Virus record (IMG/VR): IMGVR_UViG_3300030099_006427
Location: 1 to 20,456 of that record
DNA length: 20,456 bases
DNA from: a virus
Strand: one strand, 5' to 3'
The position numbers were made by a program, and so were the translations under genes. Below are positions 1 to 6,400 of the stretch, piece after piece. Position 1 is the stretch's first letter; each line of letters starts with the position of its first letter. The notes below the pieces were generated by a model. It saw only the letters and a list, made by a program, of their open reading frames with translations, was not told the DNA's origin and did not search any database.

Positions 1-429
1 ATGGTTATTGATTGTCGTGTGGGAATGTTTCATCGCAGAAACAAAGGGCTTTGGCAACTCGTTCAAAAGTTTCGTTCTAATCCAAGACAATTTTACAAGA
101 AAAAGAATGAAACTTGGCAAGAAGCAAGGAACAGGTTAGTTGGATCAATTTATGGATTAGGTCTTGCAAAGACTACTTATGCGTTGGCATTGGGTTTTCC
201 GATTGAAGCACAACTTTGTTGCCTTGATGTTCACTTGTTGCGTTTTATGGGACATGACTTGAAGAAAGGTCACGCAAGTTCAGAAAAACAATACGAAGAT
301 ATGGAGAACGAGTGGCTTGATCGTTGCAACAAGATTGACGCATCTCCGAATGTTGTACGAGAAATTTATTGGAATAATGTGCAGAACAGAAGAAACTCTC
401 GCTATTGGAGTTACTGCTTAGAGAAGTGA
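1..429 (+). CDS. HhH-GPD DNA glycosylase-like protein (possibly 5'-truncated)
   Basis: Probable base-excision-repair DNA glycosylase of the helix-hairpin-helix superfamily. Residues 52-64 (GLGLAKTTYALAL) look like the HhH hairpin, and CLDVHLLR at 74-81 matches the strand-helix segment that carries the essential Asp (here D76) in the endonuclease III/MutY/OGG fold. The Lys of bifunctional glycosylases is not obviously at its usual place, so this could be monofunctional or only a structural relative. At 142 aa it is shorter than cellular members (about 210 aa). It begins at base 1, so more N-terminal sequence may lie outside the window. The downstream gene overlaps its stop. The family call is from motif memory, not from a search. 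Confidence 0.6.
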   Translation: MVIDCRVGMFHRRNKGLWQLVQKFRSNPRQFYKKKNETWQEARNRLVGSIYGLGLAKTTYALALGFPIEAQLCCLDVHLLRFMGHDLKKGHASSEKQYEDMENEWLDRCNKIDASPNVVREIYWNNVQNRRNSRYWSYCLEK

Positions 430-620
430 GAGAGTTAACTAGACAAGAATTTATTTGCAAAGACATTCACTATAACAACGCAAAGGTTGCAGAGTTATGT
501 GGTTATCCAAAAGCAATCAAGCTACTAGAAAAGAAGTTTAGCGTTCACAATCCAAAAAGAAAGATAGGCAAAAGAAGACTAGTCAGAAAAAATGGAAACA
601 AACTCGCACACAATGTCTAA
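426..620 (+). CDS. Small basic hypothetical protein
   Basis: No family recognised. The frame is open from a TTG at 405; GTG at 426 is preferred because it forms a GTGA overlap with the stop of the upstream gene, a typical translational-coupling arrangement. It encodes about 64 aa with a strongly basic C-terminal tail (KRKIGKRRLVRK). The next gene starts at ATG 613, inside its last codons. There is no ATG start and no Shine-Dalgarno sequence, so the reality of this gene rests mainly on its packing between two neighbours. Confidence 0.4.
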   Translation: MRELTRQEFICKDIHYNNAKVAELCGYPKAIKLLEKKFSVHNPKRKIGKRRLVRKNGNKLAHNV

Positions 621-786
621 TATACAACTTACCGATATGTGGTTTGACGGAAAATTTAATGAAGTTGCATCATATATTATAGACTCAAAAGAATTTATGG
701 AGAAAGATAGATTGATAGATTTTTGTTTGTATTTCCATAAGTATGTTGGAAGAGACGAATTACAAATCTTACAGAAACTCATTTAA
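613..786 (+). CDS. Small acidic hypothetical protein
   Basis: Fifty-seven residues, rich in aromatic and acidic residues; no recognised family. The frame also has an ATG at 592, but ATG 613 gives an 8-nt overlap with the upstream stop, a spacing that recurs elsewhere in this window (for example 6200 and 6393). It is the last gene before the strong promoter at 790-818, so it probably ends the upstream transcription unit. Confidence 0.45.
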   Translation: MSNIQLTDMWFDGKFNEVASYIIDSKEFMEKDRLIDFCLYFHKYVGRDELQILQKLI

Positions 787-789
787 TGC

Positions 790-818
790 TTGACAATCAA
801 GCCAAATTAAGGTAGAAT
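790..818 (+). promoter_or_regulatory. Sigma-70 promoter of the ligase gene
   Basis: TTGACA at 790-795, 17-nt spacer, TAGAAT at 813-818. The ATG at 825 is 6 nt after the -10, so the mRNA should be leaderless. Confidence 0.9.
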
Positions 819-824
819 ATATAC

Positions 825-2012
825 ATGATCGAAAAATTGCAAACACTATACAAAATCGACTCGCAAGGCAGATTGCGAGAGTGGACAATGAATGTCGATG
901 GCAACAAGTTTTATGCCATCAAAGGCTTAGTCGAAGGTAAGAAGACCCAAGACAAACCTACTATCGCAACTCCAAAGAATGTCGGTAGGTCAAACGAAAC
1001 GACTGCAACTGCACAAGCACGATTTGAAGCTCAAGCAAAGTGGCAGAAGAAGATTGATTCGGGTTACGCAATATCCGAAGAGGATGCGAAGGTAAAGAAG
1101 TTTTTCGAGCCTATGCTCGCATTGTCTTATGATGACAGAAAAAACGAGATCGCTTATCCTGTTTATTCTCAACCAAAGCTCGATGGCATTCGTTGCATCG
1201 TTCGACAAGAGAATGACGAGATCGTAGGTAGAACTCGTAATGGTAAGATCATCGAATGTATTCCTCATATACTAGATAGTTTGAAGGGATTTTTCATGGT
1301 TCATCCGCAAGCTATTCTCGATGGTGAGTTGTACAATCACGAATACAAAGAAGATTTCAACAAGATTACTTCGCTTGTTCGCAAGCAAAAACCTGTTCGA
1401 TCTGCTAAAGAAACCGATAAGGCATTTGCAAAGAAGGAAGCTAAGTGGCAAGAATCTTTGATCGAATCAGCAGATAAGATTCAGTATTGGGTTTACGATA
1501 TGCCAAAGCTCAATGATGTAATTAACGAAAAAACTTTGTTCGATTTCAGAATGACTGAACTCAAGGACAAGCTAATCACAAGAAAAGATTGTATCGTTAT
1601 TGTCGAAACCAATGAAGTTTATTCAGAAGGTAATCTCGATAACCTGTACGGACAATATCTTGAACAAGGATACGAAGGTCAAATGATTCGCAATGATGTA
1701 GGATATGACGCAAACAAGCGTAGCAAGAATCTACTCAAGCGTAAAGACTTTATGGATGCCGAATACAAGGTTGTCGATATTGATGAAGGTAATGGTAATC
1801 GTAGTGGTACTGCAAAACATCTTGTGTGCTATTGCGACAAAACCAAACAACAATTCAATTCTAATATCAAAGGTTCATTTGATTACCTCAAAGAAATCTA
1901 TGATAATCGTGACGAGTATATCGGAAAGTCTGCTACGATCAAGTTCTTTCAGTTGACACCCGATGGAATTCCTCGCTTTCCCTATGCAATTGCTTTTCGT
2001 GACTACGAGTAA
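825..2012 (+). CDS. ATP-dependent DNA ligase
   Basis: Seals nicks in duplex DNA through a covalent ligase-AMP intermediate, for phage replication, recombination and repair. The 395-aa protein has the nucleotidyltransferase motifs in order: motif I KLDGIR with the AMP-accepting Lys118, motif III LDGEL at 165-169, motif IV EGQMIR at 284-289 and motif V LLKRK at 303-307. A C-terminal OB-fold-like region follows (about 310-395). The N-terminal ~100 residues contain a KNVGRSNETT segment seen in the WGR-like front part of some viral and phage ligases. The start is fixed by a perfect promoter 6 nt upstream, with no room for a ribosome binding site. A small gene overlaps the 3' end. Confidence 0.93.
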   Translation: MIEKLQTLYKIDSQGRLREWTMNVDGNKFYAIKGLVEGKKTQDKPTIATPKNVGRSNETTATAQARFEAQAKWQKKIDSGYAISEEDAKVKKFFEPMLALSYDDRKNEIAYPVYSQPKLDGIRCIVRQENDEIVGRTRNGKIIECIPHILDSLKGFFMVHPQAILDGELYNHEYKEDFNKITSLVRKQKPVRSAKETDKAFAKKEAKWQESLIESADKIQYWVYDMPKLNDVINEKTLFDFRMTELKDKLITRKDCIVIVETNEVYSEGNLDNLYGQYLEQGYEGQMIRNDVGYDANKRSKNLLKRKDFMDAEYKVVDIDEGNGNRSGTAKHLVCYCDKTKQQFNSNIKGSFDYLKEIYDNRDEYIGKSATIKFFQLTPDGIPRFPYAIAFRDYE

Positions 2013-2220
2013 TTATAGCTTGATTGATTGGGATAAAGGAAATACCCTTGTTGAAGGCATTCCATTGACTCCGCAAGAAGCACACGATCTGAACTACGCT
2101 TTAGCAATCAATAATACAACCAAACGATATGTTAAGGATTACCAAGTAGAAGATAATAGTATAGAAAAACATATACAATACGATAATATAAAACATATCA
2201 ACATACAAAACAACAAATAA
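1984..2220 (+). CDS. Hypothetical protein overlapping the ligase 3' end
   Basis: About 78 aa, unknown function. The frame is open from ATG 1963; ATG 1984 or GTG 1999 would reduce the overlap with the ligase (stop at 2010-2012). The convincing protein-like part starts near the ligase stop and contains TPQEAHDLNYALAINNTTKR, a plausible helical region. The C-terminus is rich in Asn, Ile, His and Lys and looks low-complexity. No promoter lies between it and the ligase, so it is presumably coupled to ligase translation. Start uncertain. Confidence 0.5.
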   Translation: MQLLFVTTSNYSLIDWDKGNTLVEGIPLTPQEAHDLNYALAINNTTKRYVKDYQVEDNSIEKHIQYDNIKHINIQNNK

Positions 2221-2280
2221 AATACTTATCATGTTCCCTATAAATAACTTAATTAAAATTTACATTAAATACTTGAATAA

Positions 2281-2329
2281 TAGTGGGTTGAAGTGGGGCG
2301 AAGTGGTTCAAGAAGGGTGAACGACTTAA
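2281..2329 (+). repeat. Intergenic GC-rich repeat element, degenerate copy (E1)
   Basis: Contains AAGGGTGAACGACTTA, close to the core of the copy at 4379-4425, but the rest is diverged. TATAAT follows at 2347-2352 without a recognisable -35, so I do not call a promoter. The surrounding gap 2221-2388 holds nothing else I can support. Confidence 0.45.
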
Positions 2330-2388
2330 ATATATAAAAATATAAGTATAATAATTTCAGACTAACATACAAATAATACTACAAAATA

Positions 2389-2799
2389 ATGAATATAGTA
2401 ATTGATAATTATAGAATAAGAAGATATGACTCTCTTAACCTTTGTGTTGAAGTACATAAGCAAATGGGCAAAAGCAAAAACCCATATGGCAGAAATGGAA
2501 AGCCGAAAAATGGCGAAATTGCACAAAAAAATGAATCAAATAAACCCAAATATAAGTGGGATTTAGTTTGTTATTCACCTACATTAGATTATTGCTTGAA
2601 GAAATTGGTAGAGCATTGCTTGACAAATAAAGAAGAAATAAATACTATACAGAGTTTAAGAGATCAAATAACCCAATTAAATGAAGAAATTACTAAAATT
2701 AGCGAGGCAAATAACCGCTCAATCGAAGAAAATATTTTGTCAAATAACGACTTCTACGAAGAAAGAGCAGACCAAATCGCAGAAGAAGCTCTATATTAA
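2389..2799 (+). CDS. Hypothetical phage protein with C-terminal coiled coil
   Basis: 136 aa. The central KYKWDLVCYSPTLDYCLKKLVEHC segment (split: KYKWDLVCYSPTLDY, CLKKLVEHC) resembles small phage proteins in which a Trp-containing strand is followed by a helix with the pattern xxLxxALxxLV; that resemblance is from memory and unverified. Residues ~80-110 (IQSLRDQITQLNEEITKI) form a likely coiled coil, suggesting oligomerisation. No clear promoter or Shine-Dalgarno sequence precedes the ATG, although TATAAT lies 36 nt upstream. Confidence 0.6.
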   Translation: MNIVIDNYRIRRYDSLNLCVEVHKQMGKSKNPYGRNGKPKNGEIAQKNESNKPKYKWDLVCYSPTLDYCLKKLVEHCLTNKEEINTIQSLRDQITQLNEEITKISEANNRSIEENILSNNDFYEERADQIAEEALY

Positions 2800-2850
2800 G
2801 CGAAATTCTCACGGATTTCCGACTATTTACGAAGAATAATAATATATCTC

Positions 2851-2863
2851 GCTGATTATCAGC
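2851..2863 (+). terminator. Possible weak terminator hairpin
   Basis: GCTGA-TTA-TCAGC, 5 bp, followed after a few bases by a T-rich stretch (tatatttattttt). It sits between the gene ending at 2799 and the promoter at 2892. Confidence 0.3.
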
Positions 2864-2891
2864 ACTTTATATTTATTTTTAACTTATTTGC

Positions 2892-2920
2892 TTGACATTT
2901 TAGCGTGTATAGTCTAATAT
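2892..2920 (+). promoter_or_regulatory. Sigma-70 promoter of the tandem-paralogue operon
   Basis: TTGACA 2892-2897, 17-nt spacer, TAATAT 2915-2920; ATG at 2931 is 10 nt downstream, giving a leader of only a few nucleotides. Confidence 0.85.
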
Positions 2921-2930
2921 TATATCTATT

Positions 2931-3173
2931 ATGCAGAACAACGGAGAACTTAGCGAACAGGAAGATGCTGAATTTAGAGATAATGCTCTGAATATCATTC
3001 AACTTGTAACCAAAAACGAAGAAACCTTTACTGAAGAGGAAGAAAACGCTATTCATATAGCCAATGATGCCCTTGAGTTTTGGATTAGCGAAGGAAATGT
3101 GCGTAGAGCGTATTGGGAAACGCAAAATTCGCTTAATATTATAAAAAATATTATAGAATCAAAGCAATATTAA
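2931..3173 (+). CDS. Acidic hypothetical protein, tandem paralogue A
   Basis: 80 aa, acidic and predicted all-helical; function unknown. It is clearly related to the next gene: both carry a TEEE segment, then HxxND, then F.I...N..RA..E.QN.LN..K.I near the C-terminus. Its stop TAA and the ATG of the next gene share one base (TAATG), so the pair is translationally coupled. First gene of a three-gene operon driven by the promoter immediately upstream. Confidence 0.75.
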   Translation: MQNNGELSEQEDAEFRDNALNIIQLVTKNEETFTEEEENAIHIANDALEFWISEGNVRRAYWETQNSLNIIKNIIESKQY

Positions 3174-3394
3174 TGGAAAACAGCGACCAAATACAAGAAA
3201 AATTGTGTGAAATAAGCTGGATGATAATTGAAAAGCTCGATGACCCAAATATAGCCCTTACAGAAGAAGAAAAAGAGACTCTTCACCTATCAAATGATAC
3301 AATGATGTTCTTTATTGAACAAGAAAATTGGGAAAGAGCCTTAACTGAAGGACAAAATACATTAAATAAGCTAAAACAAATAACTGAATTTTAA
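3173..3394 (+). CDS. Acidic hypothetical protein, tandem paralogue B
   Basis: 73 aa, acidic, predicted helical. Shares the TEEE/HxxND/QNxLN framework with the preceding gene, indicating a tandem duplication followed by divergence. Starts by a TAATG overlap with its neighbour. Function unknown; two related helical proteins made in coupled fashion could form a heterodimer (inference). Confidence 0.75.
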   Translation: MENSDQIQEKLCEISWMIIEKLDDPNIALTEEEKETLHLSNDTMMFFIEQENWERALTEGQNTLNKLKQITEF

Positions 3395-3398
3395 TATT

Positions 3399-3599
3399 AT
3401 GCATATAAGGCGAGAAATAGATCATATATTGGACGAAATAAACGAAATAATTGCAAAAAATAAAGACTCAAATAAAGAAAAGTCTGAAGACAAGGCAATG
3501 ATCGAACATTTAGAGCGAACCATCAACCTCAAGACTGACGATGGCAAGCGAGCAAAGGGTATATGGACTGAAAGTCCCGAATTTATTTACCGAAACTGA
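3399..3599 (+). CDS. Charged hypothetical protein
   Basis: 66 aa, starts 4 nt after the previous stop, so it is part of the same operon. The N-terminal two-thirds is a highly charged helix (likely coiled coil), followed by KTDDGKRAKGIWTESPEF. No family recognised. The gene ends immediately before the promoter of the long structured RNA. Confidence 0.6.
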   Translation: MHIRREIDHILDEINEIIAKNKDSNKEKSEDKAMIEHLERTINLKTDDGKRAKGIWTESPEFIYRN

Positions 3600-3608
3600 A
3601 AAAAAGTC

Positions 3609-3637
3609 TTGACTTTTGTTAGAATATAGAGTATAAT
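3609..3637 (+). promoter_or_regulatory. Sigma-70 promoter of orphan RNA 1
   Basis: TTGACT 3609-3614, 17-nt spacer, perfect TATAAT 3632-3637. Predicted start of transcription about 3644. No substantial reading frame follows; the next ATG opens only a three-codon frame. Confidence 0.9.
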
Positions 3638-3643
3638 TATATT

Positions 3644-4080
3644 ATAACAATCAGAGAAGACCAACTCTTAAAAATGGGTCATTGATCTTTTACATTTTAT
3701 AGAATTTGGATAAGGTTAGCTACCATATCCTGTGAGTGACTTCTCGATGATGAGTCGAGAACTAGCGAATAAGTCTGTGATAAGCGGACTAAGGTATGCA
3801 GATTCTCTGTGGTGGAGATGTAGAGTCCAATCGGATGAGCATAAGACGAATACCAAGTCTAATCTGTAGTGCGAAGTAGGTAAACTGAAACTTTAGTTTA
3901 TCCCGAAAAGTTGAAGGTGAATAAGTATTCCTTCCTCACACATTTTTCTTTCTTAATCATAACTTTGGTTGTAGCGTAGTCGGACTCAATGCGAGCTAAG
4001 ACTCTCTTCCCTTACGAGCTGAAGACTGCAACCAATCTTTTAGCCTCTACAAGTCTACCTCATGGCTTGTAGGGGCTTTT
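3644..4080 (+). ncRNA. Orphan long structured RNA 1 (~437 nt), unidentified
   Basis: A stand-alone RNA gene: strong promoter upstream, no coding potential inside, and a 12-bp intrinsic terminator at its end. Helices I can pair by eye: GGATA 3708-3712 with TATCC 3726-3730; a perfect 7-bp TTCTCGA/TCGAGAA hairpin at 3741-3761 with loop TGATGAG; CAGATT 3799-3804 with AATCTG 3861-3866; TAAACT 3881-3886 with AGTTTA 3895-3900; and GGTTGTAG 3967-3974 with CTGCAACC 4026-4033 closing a 3' domain. It is not a tRNA, tmRNA or 6S RNA by inspection. Size, solitary promoter and phage setting recall the ornate phage RNAs GOLLD and ROOL, but I cannot match the sequence. A group I-like P4/P7 arrangement was considered and not supported. 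Confidence 0.75.
4042..4080 (+). terminator. Intrinsic terminator of RNA 1
   Basis: Stem AGCCTCTACAAG (4042-4053) pairs over 12 bp, with one G-U, with CTTGTAGGGGCT (4066-4077); loop 12 nt; T-run TTTT then CATTTT. Confidence 0.88.
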
Positions 4081-4097
4081 CATTTTACATTATTATT

Positions 4098-4170
4098 TTG
4101 AGAGGCAGTAATACGCCTAGTAGGTTAAAACCCTTGTAAGCTTTATCAAGTGTGGCGACTTGACTCTCAA
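4098..4170 (+). other. Cloverleaf-like structured segment, 73 nt
   Basis: TTGAGAG (4098-4104) pairs with CTCTCAA (4164-4170), enclosing short hairpins GGC/GCC, GGTT/AACC, CTTG/CAAG and TCAAGT-GTGGCG-ACTTGA. The length equals that of a tRNA without CCA, but the D-loop and TTCGA T-loop signatures are absent, so it is not called a tRNA. Could be a tRNA relic, an RNA processing element or chance. Confidence 0.3.
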
Positions 4171-4279
4171 TTCAATTTCAACAAATAAACAATCAAATAC
4201 TATAGAAATACTCATACTAGCAACAATAGGTTTAATATGCGGAGTGATACAAGCTATAAAAGAAAATATAGACTACTAA
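4160..4279 (+). CDS. Possible single-TM micro-peptide (TTG start)
   Basis: A 39-codon frame from TTG, with no ATG available. The central stretch EILILATIGLICGVIQAI is a convincing membrane helix, which is why I list it. No promoter or ribosome binding site is visible, and it overlaps the cloverleaf-like segment. The rest of 4083-4378 holds nothing else I can support. Confidence 0.28.
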   Translation: MTLNSISTNKQSNTIEILILATIGLICGVIQAIKENIDY

Positions 4280-4378
4280 ATAATGAAATTGCAAAACACA
4301 AATACCCAAATATAGGTTGAATGTAGTAAAAATAAATTAAAATTAAGTCGCCAATAAGTTTCGTAAGTCGTTAAGGGT

Positions 4379-4425
4379 GAACGAGTTGCGGGCTGGCGGC
4401 TCTCCCAAATTTTATAACTCGTTGA
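4379..4425 (+). repeat. Intergenic GC-rich repeat element (E2)
   Basis: Begins GAACGAGTTGCGGG, has a GC-rich centre, and ends with the inverted copy TAACTCGTTGA. Preceded by GTAAGTCGTT and followed by ACAACAAACTGC, which recurs before the promoter at 12061. Lies upstream of the promoter at 4470. Confidence 0.7.
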
Positions 4426-4469
4426 CTCGTACTGAGTTACAACAAACTGCAATTAATCGCAAAAAAAGC

Positions 4470-4497
4470 TTGACTTTGTTAGGGTTTCTGTCATACT
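4470..4497 (+). promoter_or_regulatory. Sigma-70 promoter
   Basis: TTGACT 4470-4475, 16-nt spacer, extended -10 TGTCATACT (hexamer 4492-4497). ATG 4505 lies 7 nt after the -10 (leaderless). Confidence 0.85.
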
Positions 4498-4504
4498 TGT
4501 ATAT

Positions 4505-4705
4505 ATGAAAGAAACAGTAAAGATACTAATGTCCCGTGATGGCTTCACTCAAGCTGAGGCGGTTAAACAAGTAGTTGGCTTCTTTAAGAGAATGCAACAA
4601 GATATCCAAGAAGGTGGCGATCCATTCGAGTGGGAAAATGACTTCATCCAAGAGTTTGGTCTTGAACCTGACTACTTCGAGGATTTTATTTTAAGGCTTT
4701 GCTAA
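4505..4705 (+). CDS. Small conserved-type phage protein (EGGDPFE motif)
   Basis: 66 aa, acidic. The pattern of an amphipathic N-terminal helix, then EGGDPFEWEN, then FGLEPDYFEDFI resembles small proteins widespread in phages and plasmids that end with GLEPDYLExLL; function unknown. The promoter places the ATG almost at the transcript start, so the start is secure. Monocistronic: the next gene has its own promoter starting 8 nt after its stop. Confidence 0.8.
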   Translation: MKETVKILMSRDGFTQAEAVKQVVGFFKRMQQDIQEGGDPFEWENDFIQEFGLEPDYFEDFILRLC

Positions 4706-4712
4706 AAAAGGC

Positions 4713-4741
4713 TTGACAATCGCACGAAAATTTGAGAGAAT
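4713..4741 (+). promoter_or_regulatory. Sigma-70 promoter
   Basis: TTGACA 4713-4718, 17-nt spacer, GAGAAT 4736-4741 (compare TAGAAT of the ligase promoter). ATG 4749 is 7 nt downstream (leaderless). Confidence 0.8.
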
Positions 4742-4748
4742 ATATACT

Positions 4749-4982
4749 ATGCTAAACGATAAACAAGTTGAAGAACAAGTAGAAATGTGGAATTGGAACT
4801 CGAACATCTTCGAGATTTACGATGAGATTCGTCACGAAAGTGACTACGATAAAGCAAGGCTTTTATCTCACGCTTACCAATTCTTTAACCAAGATCACAT
4901 GATCGCAGAACTCGCAGATCATCTTTGCGTCAACATAGCAGAAGCTAAAGAAGGTGCATCGGTAATCGCTAAAACCAAATGA
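4749..4982 (+). CDS. Hypothetical acidic helical protein
   Basis: 77 aa. Although the frame is open further upstream, ATG 4749 is chosen because the upstream TTG is part of the -35 box. The sequence is helix-rich with several Trp residues (VEMWNWNSN) near the N-terminus; no recognised family. Its stop overlaps the next start as ATGA (4979-4982), so the two are coupled. Confidence 0.75.
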   Translation: MLNDKQVEEQVEMWNWNSNIFEIYDEIRHESDYDKARLLSHAYQFFNQDHMIAELADHLCVNIAEAKEGASVIAKTK

Positions 4983-5245
4983 GTCATATGTCAGAATTAT
5001 CCGTTCAACAACAGAACGAGGAAAAAGAGTTGAACATAAAAGATCTTGAAGTAATCTTTGATGTTCTTAATGTCTTCACTCCTTCCGACATTGCTCATGT
5101 ATATCCCGAAATGGGAACAGATGAATTCATGAAGGATGTGAATTGCACTTGGGCGAAAGTTCTTGATATAATCAAACGAGAAGATCGCAACAAGGGTTAC
5201 AAAAAGCTCAAAGAATCTGCAAAAATTCTTTTCGATAATCCTTGA
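4979..5245 (+). CDS. Hypothetical protein
   Basis: 88 aa from the ATGA overlap at 4979; an internal ATG at 4988 is an alternative start. Predicted helical with a Lys-rich C-terminus; contains LNVFTPSDIAHVYPEMGTDE. Unknown function. Its final codons run into the -35 box of the next promoter (5242-5247). Confidence 0.72.
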   Translation: MSHMSELSVQQQNEEKELNIKDLEVIFDVLNVFTPSDIAHVYPEMGTDEFMKDVNCTWAKVLDIIKREDRNKGYKKLKESAKILFDNP

Positions 5246-5270
5246 CAACAACAACAAAAGCTGACATACT
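5242..5270 (+). promoter_or_regulatory. Sigma-70 promoter
   Basis: TTGACA 5242-5247, 17-nt spacer, CATACT 5265-5270. ATG 5277 follows after 6 nt (leaderless). The -35 overlaps the upstream stop codon region. Confidence 0.88.
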
Positions 5271-5276
5271 ATACCT

Positions 5277-5606
5277 ATGAAAGAAAAAATTGAAGTACCA
5301 CAAAAGTCTTATGCTGAGTTTGAAAAGCTCGCATGGGTAAGTACCAAGGCAATTCCTGTCATTGGAAGCAAGTTGAATGTAAAAATCAATGGAATTGGCG
5401 AAGCAATCGTCAAGAAGTATTTTGTTGAGCATGGTTTCATTGGAATGATTGTTCAACCATTGAATCCTCCAAGTTGGTATGTTAATCAGAATGGTGCAGA
5501 CGAACCATGTCATGTATTTCCTGCTGAATGTACCGAGTTTGAAGTTCGCAAGGACAATGGAGAAGTAAACCAAGAGTTTTACGATTCTATTCTCAAGGCA
5601 AATTAA
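5277..5606 (+). CDS. Hypothetical phage protein, beta-rich
   Basis: 109 aa. The alternating pattern IPVIGSKLNVKINGIGEAIV followed by a long second strand region (FIGMIVQPLNPP) suggests a compact beta-barrel-like fold, and I associate this N-terminal pattern with small proteins of aquatic phages. No catalytic motif. Monocistronic, with its own leaderless promoter and another promoter immediately after its stop. Confidence 0.8.
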   Translation: MKEKIEVPQKSYAEFEKLAWVSTKAIPVIGSKLNVKINGIGEAIVKKYFVEHGFIGMIVQPLNPPSWYVNQNGADEPCHVFPAECTEFEVRKDNGEVNQEFYDSILKAN

Positions 5607-5609
5607 GGC

Positions 5610-5637
5610 TTGACTTTCACATATAACCTGTCATAAT
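5610..5637 (+). promoter_or_regulatory. Sigma-70 promoter of a six- or seven-gene operon
   Basis: TTGACT 5610-5615, 16-nt spacer, extended -10 TGTCATAAT (hexamer 5632-5637). ATG 5649 is 11 nt downstream, leaving a leader of about 5 nt. Confidence 0.85.
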
Positions 5638-5648
5638 TATAGTATAAA

Positions 5649-5858
5649 ATGAGTATTGCAAAAAACGCTAGAGCATCAAGAGTAATGTCAAATGTTTCCA
5701 ACGGAACATATGTAAGAGGTTCAAAGTTCGCTAACTTTGGCTCGATTGCAGAAGATAGTATCTACTATCATACCATGTTGGCACAAAAGGCAGACAAAGA
5801 ACGAGCAGAACGAATTGCCCAAAGCAAGATTCGTCTTAGACAGAAAGGATTAGCATAA
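5649..5858 (+). CDS. Small basic hypothetical protein
   Basis: 69 aa, Arg/Lys-rich C-terminus (QKADKERAERIAQSKIRLRQ). No family recognised. First gene of a chain in which every following gene starts by overlapping the previous stop; here TAATG at 5856-5860. Confidence 0.72.
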   Translation: MSIAKNARASRVMSNVSNGTYVRGSKFANFGSIAEDSIYYHTMLAQKADKERAERIAQSKIRLRQKGLA

Positions 5859-6091
5859 TGGAAGATATGGAACTCAATCCCGAAATGTACAAGGAGTATG
5901 TTGAGGAACATTACGATGTCGAACCCGATTATCCAACCGCAGGAGGATTTATGCTCGTTGACCACACAAGCATGGCACAAATGGGAGGACAAAAACCTTG
6001 CTTCCACTCAATGAATGATGCGGTAATGTGGGCAGAGAATAATCTCGACCACAATTGTTATAATGTATATAAACTACATTGCGTTTTATGA
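5858..6091 (+). CDS. Hypothetical acidic protein
   Basis: 77 aa with N-terminal acidic segment, then GGFMLVDHTSMAQMGGQKP and a C-terminal DAVMWAENN...NVYKLHCVL. The layout (a short strand, then an Ala-rich helix) is like that of small phage modifiers, but no family is recognised. Coupled by one-base overlap to the upstream gene and by ATGA to the next. Confidence 0.7.
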   Translation: MEDMELNPEMYKEYVEEHYDVEPDYPTAGGFMLVDHTSMAQMGGQKPCFHSMNDAVMWAENNLDHNCYNVYKLHCVL

Positions 6092-6207
6092 AAGAACTAA
6101 TGGAAGAAATCAAAGCCCTTCAATGGCGATTGCAAAATTGCAATGGAGGAAAAATCACAATCACTAGTCAAGGATTTGACATTAAGTTAGGTAAAGAACA
6201 TGAGTAG
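6088..6207 (+). CDS. 39-aa hypothetical protein
   Basis: Starts with ATG at 6088 in an ATGA overlap with the preceding stop. Begins MKELMEEIKALQWRLQ, a likely short coiled coil, then GGKITITSQGFDIKLG, a beta hairpin-like end. The overlap on both sides (8 nt with the next gene) makes a real coupled gene likely. Confidence 0.6.
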   Translation: MKELMEEIKALQWRLQNCNGGKITITSQGFDIKLGKEHE

Positions 6208-6400
6208 CGAAGATCAACTCAGAAACTATCTACATTTCTTGGGCTTAAAATCCGAGCAAGTCGAGTATGCGACCAACATCGCATACGATAGACTATCTTT
6301 CAACCTTAAAGTTGAAAAAGAAAATTCGGAAAAGTGGCATTATCATCCCGAAGAAGTATCGAACAGAAAATGGAGTGAAATTATCAAACAAGATGATTGA
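6200..6400 (+). CDS. Small hypothetical protein
   Basis: 66 aa, starts 8 nt inside the previous gene. Polar and acidic, no recognised domain; contains a short aromatic stretch EKWHYHPEEVSNRKW. The next gene starts within its last codons (ATG 6393), continuing the coupled chain. Confidence 0.62.
   Translation: MSSEDQLRNYLHFLGLKSEQVEYATNIAYDRLSFNLKVEKENSEKWHYHPEEVSNRKWSEIIKQDD

Noticed and set aside
2324-2352. Promoter before the gene at 2389
   Set aside because: TATAAT at 2347-2352 is good, but no -35 hexamer lies at 16-18 nt.
3741-3770. Hammerhead ribozyme core
   Set aside because: TGATGAG sits in a hairpin loop, but the CUGAUGA...GAAA core and three-way junction are not present.
3644-4080. 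Group I intron in RNA 1
   Set aside because: GGATA/TATCC and GGACT...AGTCC can be read as P4- and P7-like pairs, but no P3 partner could be found, no interrupted gene flanks it, and a promoter and terminator delimit it.
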